A DNA stretch of 64,000 nucleotides from Xanthomonas sp. CFBP 8443 (GCF_025666195.1 NZ_CP102592.1:124001-188000), one strand, 5' to 3'. Shown: positions 7,188 to 14,551, counted from the first letter of the stretch. Numbers and translations: made by a program. The notes: generated by a model from the letters alone, not told the origin.

Positions 7188-7733
7188 CGCACCCGTATGG
7201 AGTTTCGGCCGGATTACTGCGAATTCTATGATCTTTAGTTGCCTATCTAGCTCACCAATCTCTTCCAAAAAAGATTGTGGGTTAAATACTTCAGGAGTAG
7301 CGAAATCTTGGCCCCCACGATCTTCAGGATACCTGTGTCGTTGATCTAGCGTTGAGTGAAACTGATCAAGCTCGTTTTGAAACAGGTCATCGGCCTCAAC
7401 GAGGGCGAAGTGCCTCGGAAACTTGAGGTGGAACTCATTGGATGGGTAATGGGTGCGATACACCTTCAGCAGGCGTGCCAAGTTATGGCTTGGCAATACT
7501 TTATCCCCTGTAGCGACAAGTATGGATCCTTTCAGAAACAACTCTAGACCTTGCCGGGCGAGATGGAGGACAACCCTGCTTGATGAGTATTGATTGGAAA
7601 AATCATCTTGCACCATCGAGTTGCAAAGACAGCAACTAGCTTCGATGTAGGCTCGAGACAACCAGTAGCATTTGTCCCAGACAGGCATCCCGGAGAATTC
7701 TCCAGAATTCGGCAGATACGATGATGCTGACAT
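7182..7733 (-). CDS. Cassette-encoded protein with a possible HEPN-like helical domain
   Basis: The 183-residue product is hydrophilic and mostly helical. The segment VVLHLARQGLELFLKGSIL, followed about 12 residues later by LPSHNLARLLKVY, resembles HEPN domains (ALE..LKA..., then GH.L..L). Those occur in toxin-antitoxin and nucleotide-binding proteins. The catalytic R-x4-6-H motif of RNase HEPNs is not clear, so this is suggestive only. It starts four bases after the attC core at 7737, and its TAA falls within the following attC. Codon use and base composition are AT-richer than chromosomal neighbours. Confidence 0.65.
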   Translation of the reverse strand: MSASSYLPNSGEFSGMPVWDKCYWLSRAYIEASCCLCNSMVQDDFSNQYSSSRVVLHLARQGLELFLKGSILVATGDKVLPSHNLARLLKVYRTHYPSNEFHLKFPRHFALVEADDLFQNELDQFHSTLDQRHRYPEDRGGQDFATPEVFNPQSFLEEIGELDRQLKIIEFAVIRPKLHTGAA

Positions 7734-7736
7734 GCG

Positions 7737-7796
7737 GCCTAACGCCTGAATTAAGCCGCGTTGCGGAGCAACGTCGGCCTGAATGAGTTGCTAGGC
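7737..7796 (-). repeat. attC site (60 bp)
   Basis: Outer cores are GCCTAAC at 7737-7743 and GCTAGGC at 7790-7796. The internal hairpin is CGTTGCGGAGCAACG, with TTAAGCC and GGCCTGAA arms. Confidence 0.88.
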
Positions 7797-8074
7797 AGTG
7801 AGTGGCCGCATGGGTTAGATGCTGCAACCCTGCTCCCCAGCACTGCCGCCTGTGCCGAGTGTGCCACAGTTTGCGAGATGGAGCTTGCCCAGCAATGCGG
7901 CGGCGCTTGATAGCACCGAAGCTGGATGAACGAGCGCAGCGCTGGAATGACGCGCGAGTGCGAAACGATGCGCTTTCCGATGTCGGCAGAGGTTAGAGCC
8001 GTACCCCGGAGCCGACTTCGTGGTGCCGATGTAACTGATGAAATAGAGCGCCAACCCGCTTTTTGCTCCACCAC
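7751..8074 (-). CDS. Degenerate cassette with doubtful 107-residue ORF
   Basis: Between the attC sites at 7737 and 8076 the minus strand has two overlapping candidates. The longer ORF (GTG at 8074) ends in LPSNSFRPTLLRNAA, a tail encoded by the attC itself and very common for xanthomonad cassette ORFs. A second ORF in another frame (8054-7815) starts MALYFISYIGT, which resembles the start of the Cas2-like cassette proteins beginning MALYFISYDLR. The similarity stops after about eight residues. Neither reads like an intact protein, so this is likely a decayed cassette. Confidence 0.3.
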   Translation of the reverse strand: MVEQKAGWRSISSVTSAPRSRLRGTALTSADIGKRIVSHSRVIPALRSFIQLRCYQAPPHCWASSISQTVAHSAQAAVLGSRVAASNPCGHSLPSNSFRPTLLRNAA

Positions 8075-8075
8075 G

Positions 8076-8132
8076 GATTAACGCTGGAGTTAAGCGGTGG
8101 CAAAGCCGTGCGCCTTGAACGAGTGATTAGGC
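8076..8132 (-). repeat. attC site (57 bp), diverged
   Basis: Outer cores are GATTAAC at 8076-8082 and ATTAGGC at 8126-8132. The interior CACGG/CCGTG and GCGGTGGCAAAGCCGTGCGC give a folded arm. The sequence differs from the other sites but keeps spacing and symmetry. Confidence 0.75.
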
Positions 8133-8146
8133 TACGAGCCGCGCAC

Positions 8147-8437
8147 TCAACCTTTTAAGCGCGCAGCAATTAAAGACCCAAAAAGAGGTGTCTTGGTTTT
8201 CGGATCGTAAAGCTCAAAATTGTCTAAAATGGCCTCAACTCCACTTTGTGTGTCCGTTGCGATCTTTAGATCCAAAATTGAAATTTCTGCTTGCCCGTCG
8301 CCGGCCAAGACTTTTCTTGCTATAGACGGCCCGACGGTGCCGCACGGTTTTGCTAACGGACCATCAGATTTGGCCAGATTATGAAGATCTACGCCTAGCC
8401 GAGCGAGGGCAGTCACCTTGAAATCTTTTGTAATCAT
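8147..8437 (-). CDS. Cassette-encoded hypothetical protein
   Basis: The 96-residue product from ATG 8437 (MITKDFKVTALARLGVDLHN..) is unrecognised, soluble and mixed alpha/beta in appearance. A TTG at 8452 is in frame, but ATG 8437 has a GAAGG ribosome site about ten bases upstream. It ends AARLKG close to the attC at 8132. The gene fills the cassette between the sites at 8132 and 8471. Confidence 0.65.
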   Translation of the reverse strand: MITKDFKVTALARLGVDLHNLAKSDGPLAKPCGTVGPSIARKVLAGDGQAEISILDLKIATDTQSGVEAILDNFELYDPKTKTPLFGSLIAARLKG

Positions 8438-8470
8438 GCTCAGAACCTTCAATTGCTCTATGCCGGATGA

Positions 8471-8530
8471 GCCTAACGCCTGAATTAAGCCGACCCGCGA
8501 AGCGGGTTCGGCTTGAATGAATTGTTATGC
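8471..8530 (-). repeat. attC site (60 bp)
   Basis: Outer cores are GCCTAAC at 8471-8477 and GTTATGC at 8524-8530. The terminal hairpin is ACCCGCGAAGCGGGT, flanked by TTAAGCCG and CGGCTTGAA arms. Confidence 0.9.
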
Positions 8531-8537
8531 CGCACGC

Positions 8538-9335
8538 TCATTGGCTAGTGAAGTCCAAAAGCGAAGGCAACTTGACCAGACCAGCTTGAACAAGAGTAAG
8601 GAGTGCAATGACTATGGTTAGCCAAAACATCCTCCGTTGGGCTGAGATGCTCTCGCCGTGCTTTCTTTCTTGCTCTTCGTAGAGCTCAATTGCCGCCACG
8701 CCTTGGCCGGAAATTTGGTAATCAATGCCATTCTTGACGAGGTCTTTTGTCTCAGCAAGCTTGTCAAGGTAGAACTGCACCCGGTGATGCTCGTTGTCAT
8801 GATTTGGGTGTAAGTACCATCTTTCTGAGTGAATGAGAGACATGACGGATAGCGATGACAACTTATCGCGACCATTAAGTTGAGCAGAGAGGATGACCTT
8901 GAGTAGATCAATTCTTTGCTTTGTGACAAGTTTGCGCCGGTTATAGAGTCCTTGGGCAAGCCTGTGATACGCCGAATGAGACCTGGCTTTGATGTAGGGC
9001 AGGCGGAAGATGCGCCCCAATGCCAGATCCAAGAACCCCGAATATGTGGTGGTGCAAAGTCCGTGATAGTGGGTTAACTCAAAATTGTGTTCAAGCAAAT
9101 CGGTGAATTTTATTTTTGAGTTGATTGAGTAGCGATTCCCATCCCACTCAAGGCAGTTGCAAGTACCGCCGTCGGCCGACTGAACTATTAGCGAGTGATC
9201 TTCGTCGCCTCGAATAACTCGTGTGGTGTAACAGTTGACAGCTGCGCCAGCGTCTCCGGATCTAGGAATTCGATCTGGCGACGCCCGACGCAGCGAGATA
9301 TCAAGTAGTGCTCTTCTAACGGATACAGAGATCAT
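8538..9335 (-). CDS. Cassette-encoded protein with one C-terminal membrane segment
   Basis: The 265-residue product starts at ATG 9335, ten bases inside the attC core at 9345. Upstream in-frame starts would lie in the attC. Most of the chain is soluble and basic (e.g. YNRRKLVTKQRIDLLKVIL), with a charged helix ELYEEQERKHGES. The chain then ends in one hydrophobic stretch FWLTIVIALLTLVQAGLVKL, giving a tail-anchored topology. No family is recognised. It is long for a cassette protein. It ends about eight bases before the attC at 8530. Confidence 0.65.
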   Translation of the reverse strand: MISVSVRRALLDISLRRASPDRIPRSGDAGAAVNCYTTRVIRGDEDHSLIVQSADGGTCNCLEWDGNRYSINSKIKFTDLLEHNFELTHYHGLCTTTYSGFLDLALGRIFRLPYIKARSHSAYHRLAQGLYNRRKLVTKQRIDLLKVILSAQLNGRDKLSSLSVMSLIHSERWYLHPNHDNEHHRVQFYLDKLAETKDLVKNGIDYQISGQGVAAIELYEEQERKHGESISAQRRMFWLTIVIALLTLVQAGLVKLPSLLDFTSQ

Positions 9336-9344
9336 CGTAATGCG

Positions 9345-9461
9345 GCATAACGCCTGAATTAAGCCGGCCCGCAGCAGGGCGGCGACTGAGTGCAAATATA
9401 GCCGAAGGCGCGCACTTAGGCGCCGCCCTGATGTGGGTTCGGCTTGAATGAATTGTTAGGC
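9345..9461 (-). repeat. Long attC site (117 bp)
   Basis: Outer cores are GCATAAC at 9345-9351 and GTTAGGC at 9455-9461. The arms match the 60-bp sites, but the centre is enlarged by an imperfect palindrome with GGCGGCG and CGCCGCC inverted near 9379 and 9419. Length variation of the variable terminal structure is normal for attC sites. Confidence 0.85.
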
Positions 9462-9769
9462 AGCGGCAGTGACCGAGCGACCAACCAGAAGCAAATCGAT
9501 GCACACAGAATCAGGAGCGCTGGCACAAATGTCTCCAGTGATAAATAAACCCAATTCTCCCAAGCTTTTGGCTTAGAGAAATCGGAGTAGTAGAAGACAG
9601 CTCTGTAGATCGTGTCAGAAAGTACGACCCATAGGATAAGAGTCACGACCGATGCGAAGAGCAATCTGCTTGATCGGGAGCGAAGTGTGCGCATGAGCCG
9701 CCAGCAGCCCAGAACTACGATGAGCAATCCTAGTCCCGCAGCAGCCCCAAGAATGTCATCCGGTCCCAT
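9416..9769 (-). CDS. Cassette-encoded small membrane protein with attC-derived tail
   Basis: The 117-residue product starts at ATG 9769 with a GGAGAAAG ribosome site directly after the core at 9784-9790. Three hydrophobic segments are clear: ILGAAAGLGLLIVVLGCW, LLFASVVTLILWVVLSDTIY and ALLILCASICFWLVA. The end, LPNNSFKPNPHQGGA, is translated from the attC at 9345-9461. It is the familiar tail of xanthomonad cassette ORFs that lack their own stop. Function unknown. By its position next to the putative attI-like core it would be the first cassette. Confidence 0.7.
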   Translation of the reverse strand: MGPDDILGAAAGLGLLIVVLGCWRLMRTLRSRSSRLLFASVVTLILWVVLSDTIYRAVFYYSDFSKPKAWENWVYLSLETFVPALLILCASICFWLVARSLPLPNNSFKPNPHQGGA

Positions 9770-9783
9770 CAACTTTCTCCGCG

Positions 9784-9848
9784 GCCTAACTACTATTCGA
9801 CGACAGTCTGGGTTGTAAACGAGGTGTCTATCCTCGCTTCCGCTAGGC
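9784..9848 (-). repeat. Proximal recombination site: possible attI or degenerate attC
   Basis: GCCTAAC at 9784-9790 is the core feeding the first cassette, and an inverted GCTAGGC lies at 9842-9848. The 50 bases between lack the usual attC arms and show only a small GAGG..CCTC hairpin. This could be attI, with the integrase lost, or a worn attC. The following stretch to 10347 holds no convincing gene. Confidence 0.4.
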
Positions 9849-10242
9849 CTAGCTGCAATAGCGGCCTTATCACACCAACAGATTTCCACGAAGTAAGTGT
9901 GTAACCCCTGTGCCTATCATGGTGTCCTTCCCGCGGATGCCGATTATTGTGACGCTATCAGCATAATTCGACGGTCGCAAGCACTCTTGCGATCTGGCCG
10001 GTAGACATCCGATTCGTTGTGGCCAGCCTTCTTTTTGCTAGCAAGCTCTTTGAAATAATGGATGAACATCTATTGACAGGATCTAATACGCAGTCGCATG
10101 ATCGATGTGCTGCGGCAAATCCCGCAGCCGAGTTTGACAGCTCGAACGACCGAGGCGCACAGCGCCCATCGTCGATGCCGGCGCTTTTTTTGTGCCTGCT
10201 CGGCAATGGGAACGTGCCTGCTTTCTGGCGGGCGGTGCGTGG

Positions 10243-10256
10243 AGACCGCAAGGTCT
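10243..10256. ncRNA. Stem-loop in the symE leader; possible antisense-RNA locus
   Basis: AGACC-GCAA-GGTCT forms a 5-bp stem with a GCAA tetraloop about 95 bases upstream of the symE-like ATG, within a GC-rich structured leader. Known SymE-type toxins are controlled by an antisense RNA (SymR) overlapping the 5' region, so an antisense RNA is expected here. None can be delimited from sequence alone. Confidence 0.25.
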
Positions 10257-10347
10257 GCCGGTCCTCGGTCCGGTCTGTCAACCGCGTACCGTCCGCCACC
10301 CCTATTGACAGCGAGGGGCGGGCTCCCATCAAACCGAGGAGTCCGAC

Positions 10348-10785
10348 ATGCACCGTTTCAGCAGAACCACTTTCACTCCCCCCAAGACTGCGTCCGCGTC
10401 GCGGACACCCAAGCGCCGTGCTCGATCAGCCGACACGCAAGCCGCTGAGCAGCCAGCGATCGCCGATGCCTCCCCACTCGTCATACCTGCCGCGTCGCGC
10501 TTGCGCTTCCGCGTGCCCGAGCGCTGCACGATGAGCTACCAGCACTACGACGTGCGCCGCGCCGAGGATGTCGTCGGCTGTGCCGTGCCCAAGCTGCGCC
10601 TGTCCGGGCGCTGGTTGGAGCAGTACGGTTTTGCGGTGGGCGATGCGTTGCGGGTGACGGTGGGGCGCGGGGTGTTGTTGATCAGTCGCGCGCCGGCTGC
10701 GGTCGTGCCATCGGCGCGGGCTGCGGGGAAGAAGAAGGCGCGGGCAACGCGCGCCGCTTCGCTTCCGCTGCGATCCAAGGTCTGA
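10348..10785 (+). CDS. SymE-like type I toxin protein
   Basis: The 145-residue product has a ~60-residue basic N-terminal extension (FTPPKTASASRTPKRRARS) followed by the SymE core at about residues 82-112: VPKLRLSGRWLEQYGFAVGD, then LRVTVGRGVLLIS. SymE has an AbrB-like fold, and in E. coli acts on nucleic acids as an SOS-linked toxin repressed by an antisense RNA. A GAGG site precedes ATG 10348. The longer N- and C-terminal basic arms (GKKKARATRAASLPLRSK) are unlike the short E. coli protein but common in xanthomonads. The toxic role is inferred from the family. Confidence 0.75.
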   Translation: MHRFSRTTFTPPKTASASRTPKRRARSADTQAAEQPAIADASPLVIPAASRLRFRVPERCTMSYQHYDVRRAEDVVGCAVPKLRLSGRWLEQYGFAVGDALRVTVGRGVLLISRAPAAVVPSARAAGKKKARATRAASLPLRSKV

Positions 10786-10993
10786 CGTCATTGGTGTGCG
10801 CACGTTCGTGTGGCGTGCGCCGCCATAGCCACGCCAGCGTCGCGTGAGGCGGCGACTGGCGTGGTGTCGGTGGTCGGCTTTTGCCTCGATAGCGCTGGCC
10901 TCGATCCTGAGATTCACTCGGCGTTTCCAAGATCGAAACGTCGTCCTGCTACCGTGCGCGCCAGGCAAGTGCCTGGCCTCCAAAGGAGCGAGC

Positions 10994-11557
10994 GTGAACG
11001 AGACCGATGCGTATGTCCTCGATTCAATCCGGAAGTGGGTTTGGTCCGGCTACTACTCTGAGGCCGAGATCCGCGAGGAGATGCTCGACGACATTCTGGA
11101 AGACGATTGCGACGAACCGATGCTGCGTGCCGCGGTTGCCGGCCAGTGGCAGGCCAAGCAGCAGGCGGAGCAGGGCTGGCCGGCGCAGACCGATTGCGAT
11201 CGCCTGGATGCGGTGTTCTATCGGTTGCATGAGGTCGGCATCTGCGCGCTGGCCAATGCCGGCTACACGATGTCCGATGGGCACACAGAGGTGACCGAGG
11301 CGGTGGCGCAGGCGCCGGGGGGCCACTACCACGGCTATTGTTTCTACCACGGGCAGGATGTGGAGTGCGCGGTGGATGGTGGTGGGCTGTTTATCGCGTT
11401 CGGGGATTTGCAGGGTGGGGCGGATGCGGATCTGGCCGTGGGGCAGCAGGTCGCTGCGGCGTTGGTGGGTGCGGGGTTTGTGTTGGCGTGGGATGGGACG
11501 TCGAAGATGCGGATCGCGGTGCCTGGGTTTGTTTGGTTGCGGCGGTTTCGGGAGTAG
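10994..11557 (+). CDS. DUF6891-like hypothetical protein
   Basis: The 187-residue acidic protein starts at GTG 10994, nine bases after AAAGGAGCG; an upstream in-frame ATG would give a basic, non-conserved extension. The sequence has an all-helical acidic N-terminus (SEAEIREEMLDDILEDDCDEPML), then CDRLDAVFYRLHEVGICALANAGYT and GYCFYHGQDVECAV. This resembles the uncharacterised DUF6891 family. No function is known. It follows the symE-like gene by 208 bases in which nothing else was seen. Confidence 0.7.
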   Translation: MNETDAYVLDSIRKWVWSGYYSEAEIREEMLDDILEDDCDEPMLRAAVAGQWQAKQQAEQGWPAQTDCDRLDAVFYRLHEVGICALANAGYTMSDGHTEVTEAVAQAPGGHYHGYCFYHGQDVECAVDGGGLFIAFGDLQGGADADLAVGQQVAAALVGAGFVLAWDGTSKMRIAVPGFVWLRRFRE

Positions 11558-11640
11558 CTGGGCAATATCCTTGCAAGTCGTGGGGGCGATGCGGGATGGC
11601 GCGCCTTCGTCAGGCGCTCCAGGCATTGTCGGTGAGGCGG

Positions 11641-11664
11641 GTCGCGGCTGAAGCCGCTCCTACA
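11641..11664 (-). repeat. REP-like element, left copy
   Basis: A 24-base sequence with core GTCGCGGCTGAAGCCGCTCC. Its internal palindrome GCGGCTGAAGCCGC makes a short hairpin. The exact reverse complement occurs at 13704-13727, so the LysR-pdxI pair is bracketed by inverted copies. Confidence 0.85.
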
Positions 11665-11738
11665 GGAAGCAGGGAGCGCAGGTTGGCGTTGCTTCCGGAT
11701 GCCGGAGCGGCGACGTGGCGTCACCGCCTGCGCCGCGC

Positions 11739-12635
11739 TCACGGCGTCCGAATGAAATCCACGAACGCCCGCAGCGGTGCGGGCAGGTGGCGGCGCCCGG
11801 GGTAGTACAGAAATGGGCCGCTGAAGCTCTGCCACCATGGTTCCAGCACCGGCTCCAGCGCGCCGCTGTCCAGGTGTGGGCGTAGCCAGTCTTCGAACAG
11901 GTGGATCACGCCCAGGCCGCCGACGGCGGCGTCGATGGCCAGGTCCACCGCGGCGCCCAGGCGCACCAGTAGCGGGCCGGTCGGCTCGACCAGCACGATC
12001 TCGCCGTCGCGTTCGAATTCCCAGGCCGGGATCGCGCCGCTGGCGAACTGGCCGCGCAGGCAGGCGTGCGCGAGCAGGTCGCGCGGGTGCTGCGGGTGCC
12101 CGCGTTCGGCCAGGTAGCCGGGTGCGGCGGCGGTGGCGAAGCGCTGCACGCGCGGGCCGATCGGCACGGCGATCATGTCCTGCTCCAGCCGCTCGTCGTA
12201 GCGGATGCCGGCGTCGCAGCCGGCCGCCAGCATGTCGACGAAGCTGTCCTCCACGATCACTTCCAGCCTGATCTCCGGATAGGCCTTCAGGAACGGGGTG
12301 ACGATGGCCGGCAGCACCAGGCGCGCGGCGACGCCGGGCACGTTGAGCCGCAGCGTACCGCTGGGCCGGTCGCGGAAGCCGTTGACCACGTCCAGCGCCG
12401 CTTCCACTTCGCCTAGGGCGGGGACCAGGCGTTCGGCCAGGCGCGCGCCGGCCTCGGTCGGCAGCACGCTGCGGGTGGTGCGGTTGAACAGGCGCACGCC
12501 GAGGCGGGTTTCCAGGCGCCGCACCGCCTCGCTCAGGCTGGAGGCGGAGCTGCCGCTGAGCCGCGCGCCTTCGCGGAAGCCGCCGCCGCGCAGCACCGCC
12601 AGGAAGGCGAAGAGGTCTTGCAGATCCGTGGTCAT
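11739..12635 (-). CDS. LysR-family transcriptional regulator next to pdxI
   Basis: A full-length 298-residue LysR protein. The N-terminal winged helix reads FLAVLRGGGFREGARLSGSSASSLSEAVRRLETRLGVRLFNRTTRS (shown in pieces: FREGARLSGSSASSLSEAV and LGVRLFNRTTRSV). The effector domain follows from about residue 92 (GTLRLNVPGVAARLVLPAIV). It is divergent from the aldo/keto reductase at 12748, with a 112-base shared promoter region, so it probably regulates that gene. The co-inducer is unknown. Confidence 0.88.
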   Translation of the reverse strand: MTTDLQDLFAFLAVLRGGGFREGARLSGSSASSLSEAVRRLETRLGVRLFNRTTRSVLPTEAGARLAERLVPALGEVEAALDVVNGFRDRPSGTLRLNVPGVAARLVLPAIVTPFLKAYPEIRLEVIVEDSFVDMLAAGCDAGIRYDERLEQDMIAVPIGPRVQRFATAAAPGYLAERGHPQHPRDLLAHACLRGQFASGAIPAWEFERDGEIVLVEPTGPLLVRLGAAVDLAIDAAVGGLGVIHLFEDWLRPHLDSGALEPVLEPWWQSFSGPFLYYPGRRHLPAPLRAFVDFIRTP

Positions 12636-12747
12636 TGTTCGAGATCCCGCACAGCCCGTGCCGATTCGACCGGATTATCGCGCATCGGCGCGCGATCTAC
12701 AGTGCAGGCCTCATCCGGGCTTCGGCCCACCATTCCTGGAGACAGTC

Positions 12748-13623
12748 ATGAGCAAGCTTTCGACAGCTGGCACCTTTTCCCTCGGCGACCGCACGGTGAC
12801 CCGCATCGGCTACGGCGCGATGCAACTGGCCGGGCCGGGCGTGTTCGGCCCGCCCAAGGACCGCGACGCGGCGCTGGCGGTGCTGCGCGAGGCGGTGGCC
12901 GCGGGCGTGGACCACATCGACACTAGCGATTTCTACGGGCCGCACATCACCAACCAGCTGATCCGCGAGGCGCTGCATCCGTATCCGCAGCAGCTGACGA
13001 TCGTGACCAAGGTCGGCGCCGTGCGCGGCGACGATGCGTCGTGGCGGCCGGCGCAGAGCCCCGGCGAGCTGACCCGGGCGGTGCACGACAATCTGCGCAA
13101 CCTCGGCGTGGATGTCTTGGATGTGGTCAACCTGCGGGTGATGGGCGACGTGCACGCGCCCAGCGAGGGCTCGATCGAAGAACAATTCAGCGCGCTTGCA
13201 GAGTTGCAGCAGCGCGGGCTGATCCGGCATCTGGGCATCAGCAACGCCACCGCCACGCAGGTGGCGCAGGCGCGCGGCATCGCGCCCGTGGTCTGCGTGC
13301 AGAACCACTACAACCTCGCGCACCGCGCCGACGATGCGCTGATCGACGCGCTCGGCCGCGACGGTATCGCCTACGTGCCGTTCTTCCCGCTCGGCGGCTT
13401 CACGCCGCTGCAGTCCGGCACGCTGTCGTCCATCGCCCAGCAGCTTGGTGCGACGCCGATGCAGGTAGCGCTGGCGTGGCTGCTGGCGCGTGCGCCGAAC
13501 ATCCTGCTGATCCCGGGCACCTCGTCGGTCGCGCATCTGCGGGAAAACCTGGCGGCGGCGGAGCTGTCGTTGTCGGACGATGTGCTGGCCGCGTTGGATC
13601 GGATCGGGCAAGAGGGCGGCTGA
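12748..13623 (+). CDS. pdxI: Aldo/keto reductase, YdbC/PdxI-type pyridoxal reductase
   Basis: The 291-residue TIM-barrel reductase matches E. coli YdbC (PdxI) closely over its length as recalled: RIGYGAMQLAGPGVFGPP at the start, HIDTSDFYGPH with the catalytic Asp/Tyr, IVTKVGA with the catalytic Lys, and LDVVNLRVMGD where other AKRs carry the catalytic His. The C-terminal IPGTSSVAHLRENLAAAE stretch binds NADPH. PdxI reduces pyridoxal to pyridoxine in vitamin B6 salvage; broader aldehyde activity is possible. ATG 12748 is preceded by GGAGACAG. It diverges from a LysR gene. Confidence 0.82.
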   Translation: MSKLSTAGTFSLGDRTVTRIGYGAMQLAGPGVFGPPKDRDAALAVLREAVAAGVDHIDTSDFYGPHITNQLIREALHPYPQQLTIVTKVGAVRGDDASWRPAQSPGELTRAVHDNLRNLGVDVLDVVNLRVMGDVHAPSEGSIEEQFSALAELQQRGLIRHLGISNATATQVAQARGIAPVVCVQNHYNLAHRADDALIDALGRDGIAYVPFFPLGGFTPLQSGTLSSIAQQLGATPMQVALAWLLARAPNILLIPGTSSVAHLRENLAAAELSLSDDVLAALDRIGQEGG

Positions 13624-13703
13624 GAAAACTCAAACACAGATCAGCGTGTGTCCCGTGGCGACGCCGCCTCGCTACCTACAGAGAGAAGACGTTTGAATCT
13701 CTC

Positions 13704-13727
13704 TGTAGGAGCGGCTTCAGCCGCGAC
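13704..13727 (+). repeat. REP-like element, right copy
   Basis: TGTAGGAGCGGCTTCAGCCG plus CGAC is the exact reverse complement of the element at 11641-11664. It lies 80 bases after the pdxI stop. Confidence 0.85.
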
Positions 13728-13840
13728 GAACGAAGCGGCAGACATTACGGCGACGCGAATGGTTGGATTGAAGAGCGTCCACTGTGGATGCCTGCCTTGA
13801 AAAAAATAGCCTGAGGTGCGGTGCGACTGCCTAGGTCGCC

Positions 13841-13891
13841 CGTACCCTCATCCGGCGCTACGCGCCACCTTCTCCCGAGGGGAGAAGGGAC
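13841..13891. repeat. Interspersed double-hairpin repeat
   Basis: The stretch contains two adjacent hairpins: GGCGCTACGCGCC near 13854-13866, and TTCTCCC-GAG-GGGAGAA just after. The phrase CCCTCATCCG...CACCTTCTCCC is a short intergenic repeat seen widely in proteobacteria (recalled). The rest of the 13624-14062 gap shows no gene. Confidence 0.6.
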
Positions 13892-14062
13892 TTTGCTTCC
13901 GGACTGCTCAAAGCAGCGTCCCTCTATTTTCTTCCTCGACGACGGCCAGACGGTCTTCGTTACGTTGCTCAGATAGAAGACGCGACATCTTCTTCCGACA
14001 GGGCGAAATGGACAGCAAGGCGAGCCGTGGAATGCCTGCTAAGAGGCGAACGTTGAAGCGAA

Positions 14063-14551
14063 TCAGGCTCTGATCAACGCATTGGGGTGCTGGGCCACAT
14101 ACGCACTCAGCAGCGAACCCAGATTGTCCTCGTACTTGTAGAACTCGGCATCCAGCCTGTCGATCTCCGCCTCATACTCAGGCGTGCCAGAGAAGGACTC
14201 ATGTTGCGACCACCTGACCCGGCGGTCGCTGGATGGCGATGCGTTCGGAAACCACGAAACTGCTTTGGCCAGAAGGTCGTGGGACTTGCTCGCGCCGATG
14301 GCCTCCAAGTGGCCAAGGATCTCGACGCAATGGTTGCCCAGAGAGTTGGTGAAAAGTTGGTCGAAGCCGCCATTGTGTACCTCCCCGTCGAAGCACCACA
14401 GCAAGTAGACAAGCCGCGCTTCAGGGGAGAGGCGATCGATATGCTCCGTAACGCCGTCGCCCTTGTCGAAGACCAGGGCGAGCGCAGTCGTGAAGACCGC
14501 ATCTGCGGGATCGTCCTGCTTTATTGCATCCGCGAATCGCATGATTTCCAT
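14063..14551 (-). CDS. DUF4375 (DMP19-like) domain protein
   Basis: The 162-residue soluble protein contains LSPEARLVYLLWCFDGEVHNGGFDQLFTNS at about residues 41-70, the hallmark NGGF.Q.F.N segment of DUF4375 proteins. Further family-like sequence follows (LDAEFYKYEDNL). Molecular function is not established. It stands alone between the repeat-containing gap and the SMP-30 gene. ATG 14551 and ATG 14542 are both usable starts. Confidence 0.78.
   Translation of the reverse strand: MEIMRFADAIKQDDPADAVFTTALALVFDKGDGVTEHIDRLSPEARLVYLLWCFDGEVHNGGFDQLFTNSLGNHCVEILGHLEAIGASKSHDLLAKAVSWFPNASPSSDRRVRWSQHESFSGTPEYEAEIDRLDAEFYKYEDNLGSLLSAYVAQHPNALIRA

Larger units (their letters stand above)
6783..9848 (-). 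mobile_element. Integron gene-cassette array without integrase (CALIN-type), read leftward
   Basis: Five complete attC-like sites, one half site and one possible attI or degenerate attC separate six small leftward ORFs. On the minus strand each site reads as a standard attC: GCCTAAY, a TTCAAGCC-type arm, a hairpin, and a closing GTTAGGC core. Each ORF starts a short way after a core and stops inside or close to the next attC. The region is visibly AT-richer than its surroundings. No tyrosine recombinase reads out of either strand nearby, so by definition this is a cluster of attC sites lacking an integrase. It is either a remnant or dependent on an integrase elsewhere in the genome. Confidence 0.85.

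Noticed and set aside
9958..10353. A minus-strand ORF at the place where an integron integrase is expected
   Set aside because: The 131-residue translation has no tyrosine-recombinase boxes (no R..HxxR..Y pattern) and is Ser/Arg-rich. It was not called as intI or a remnant of it.
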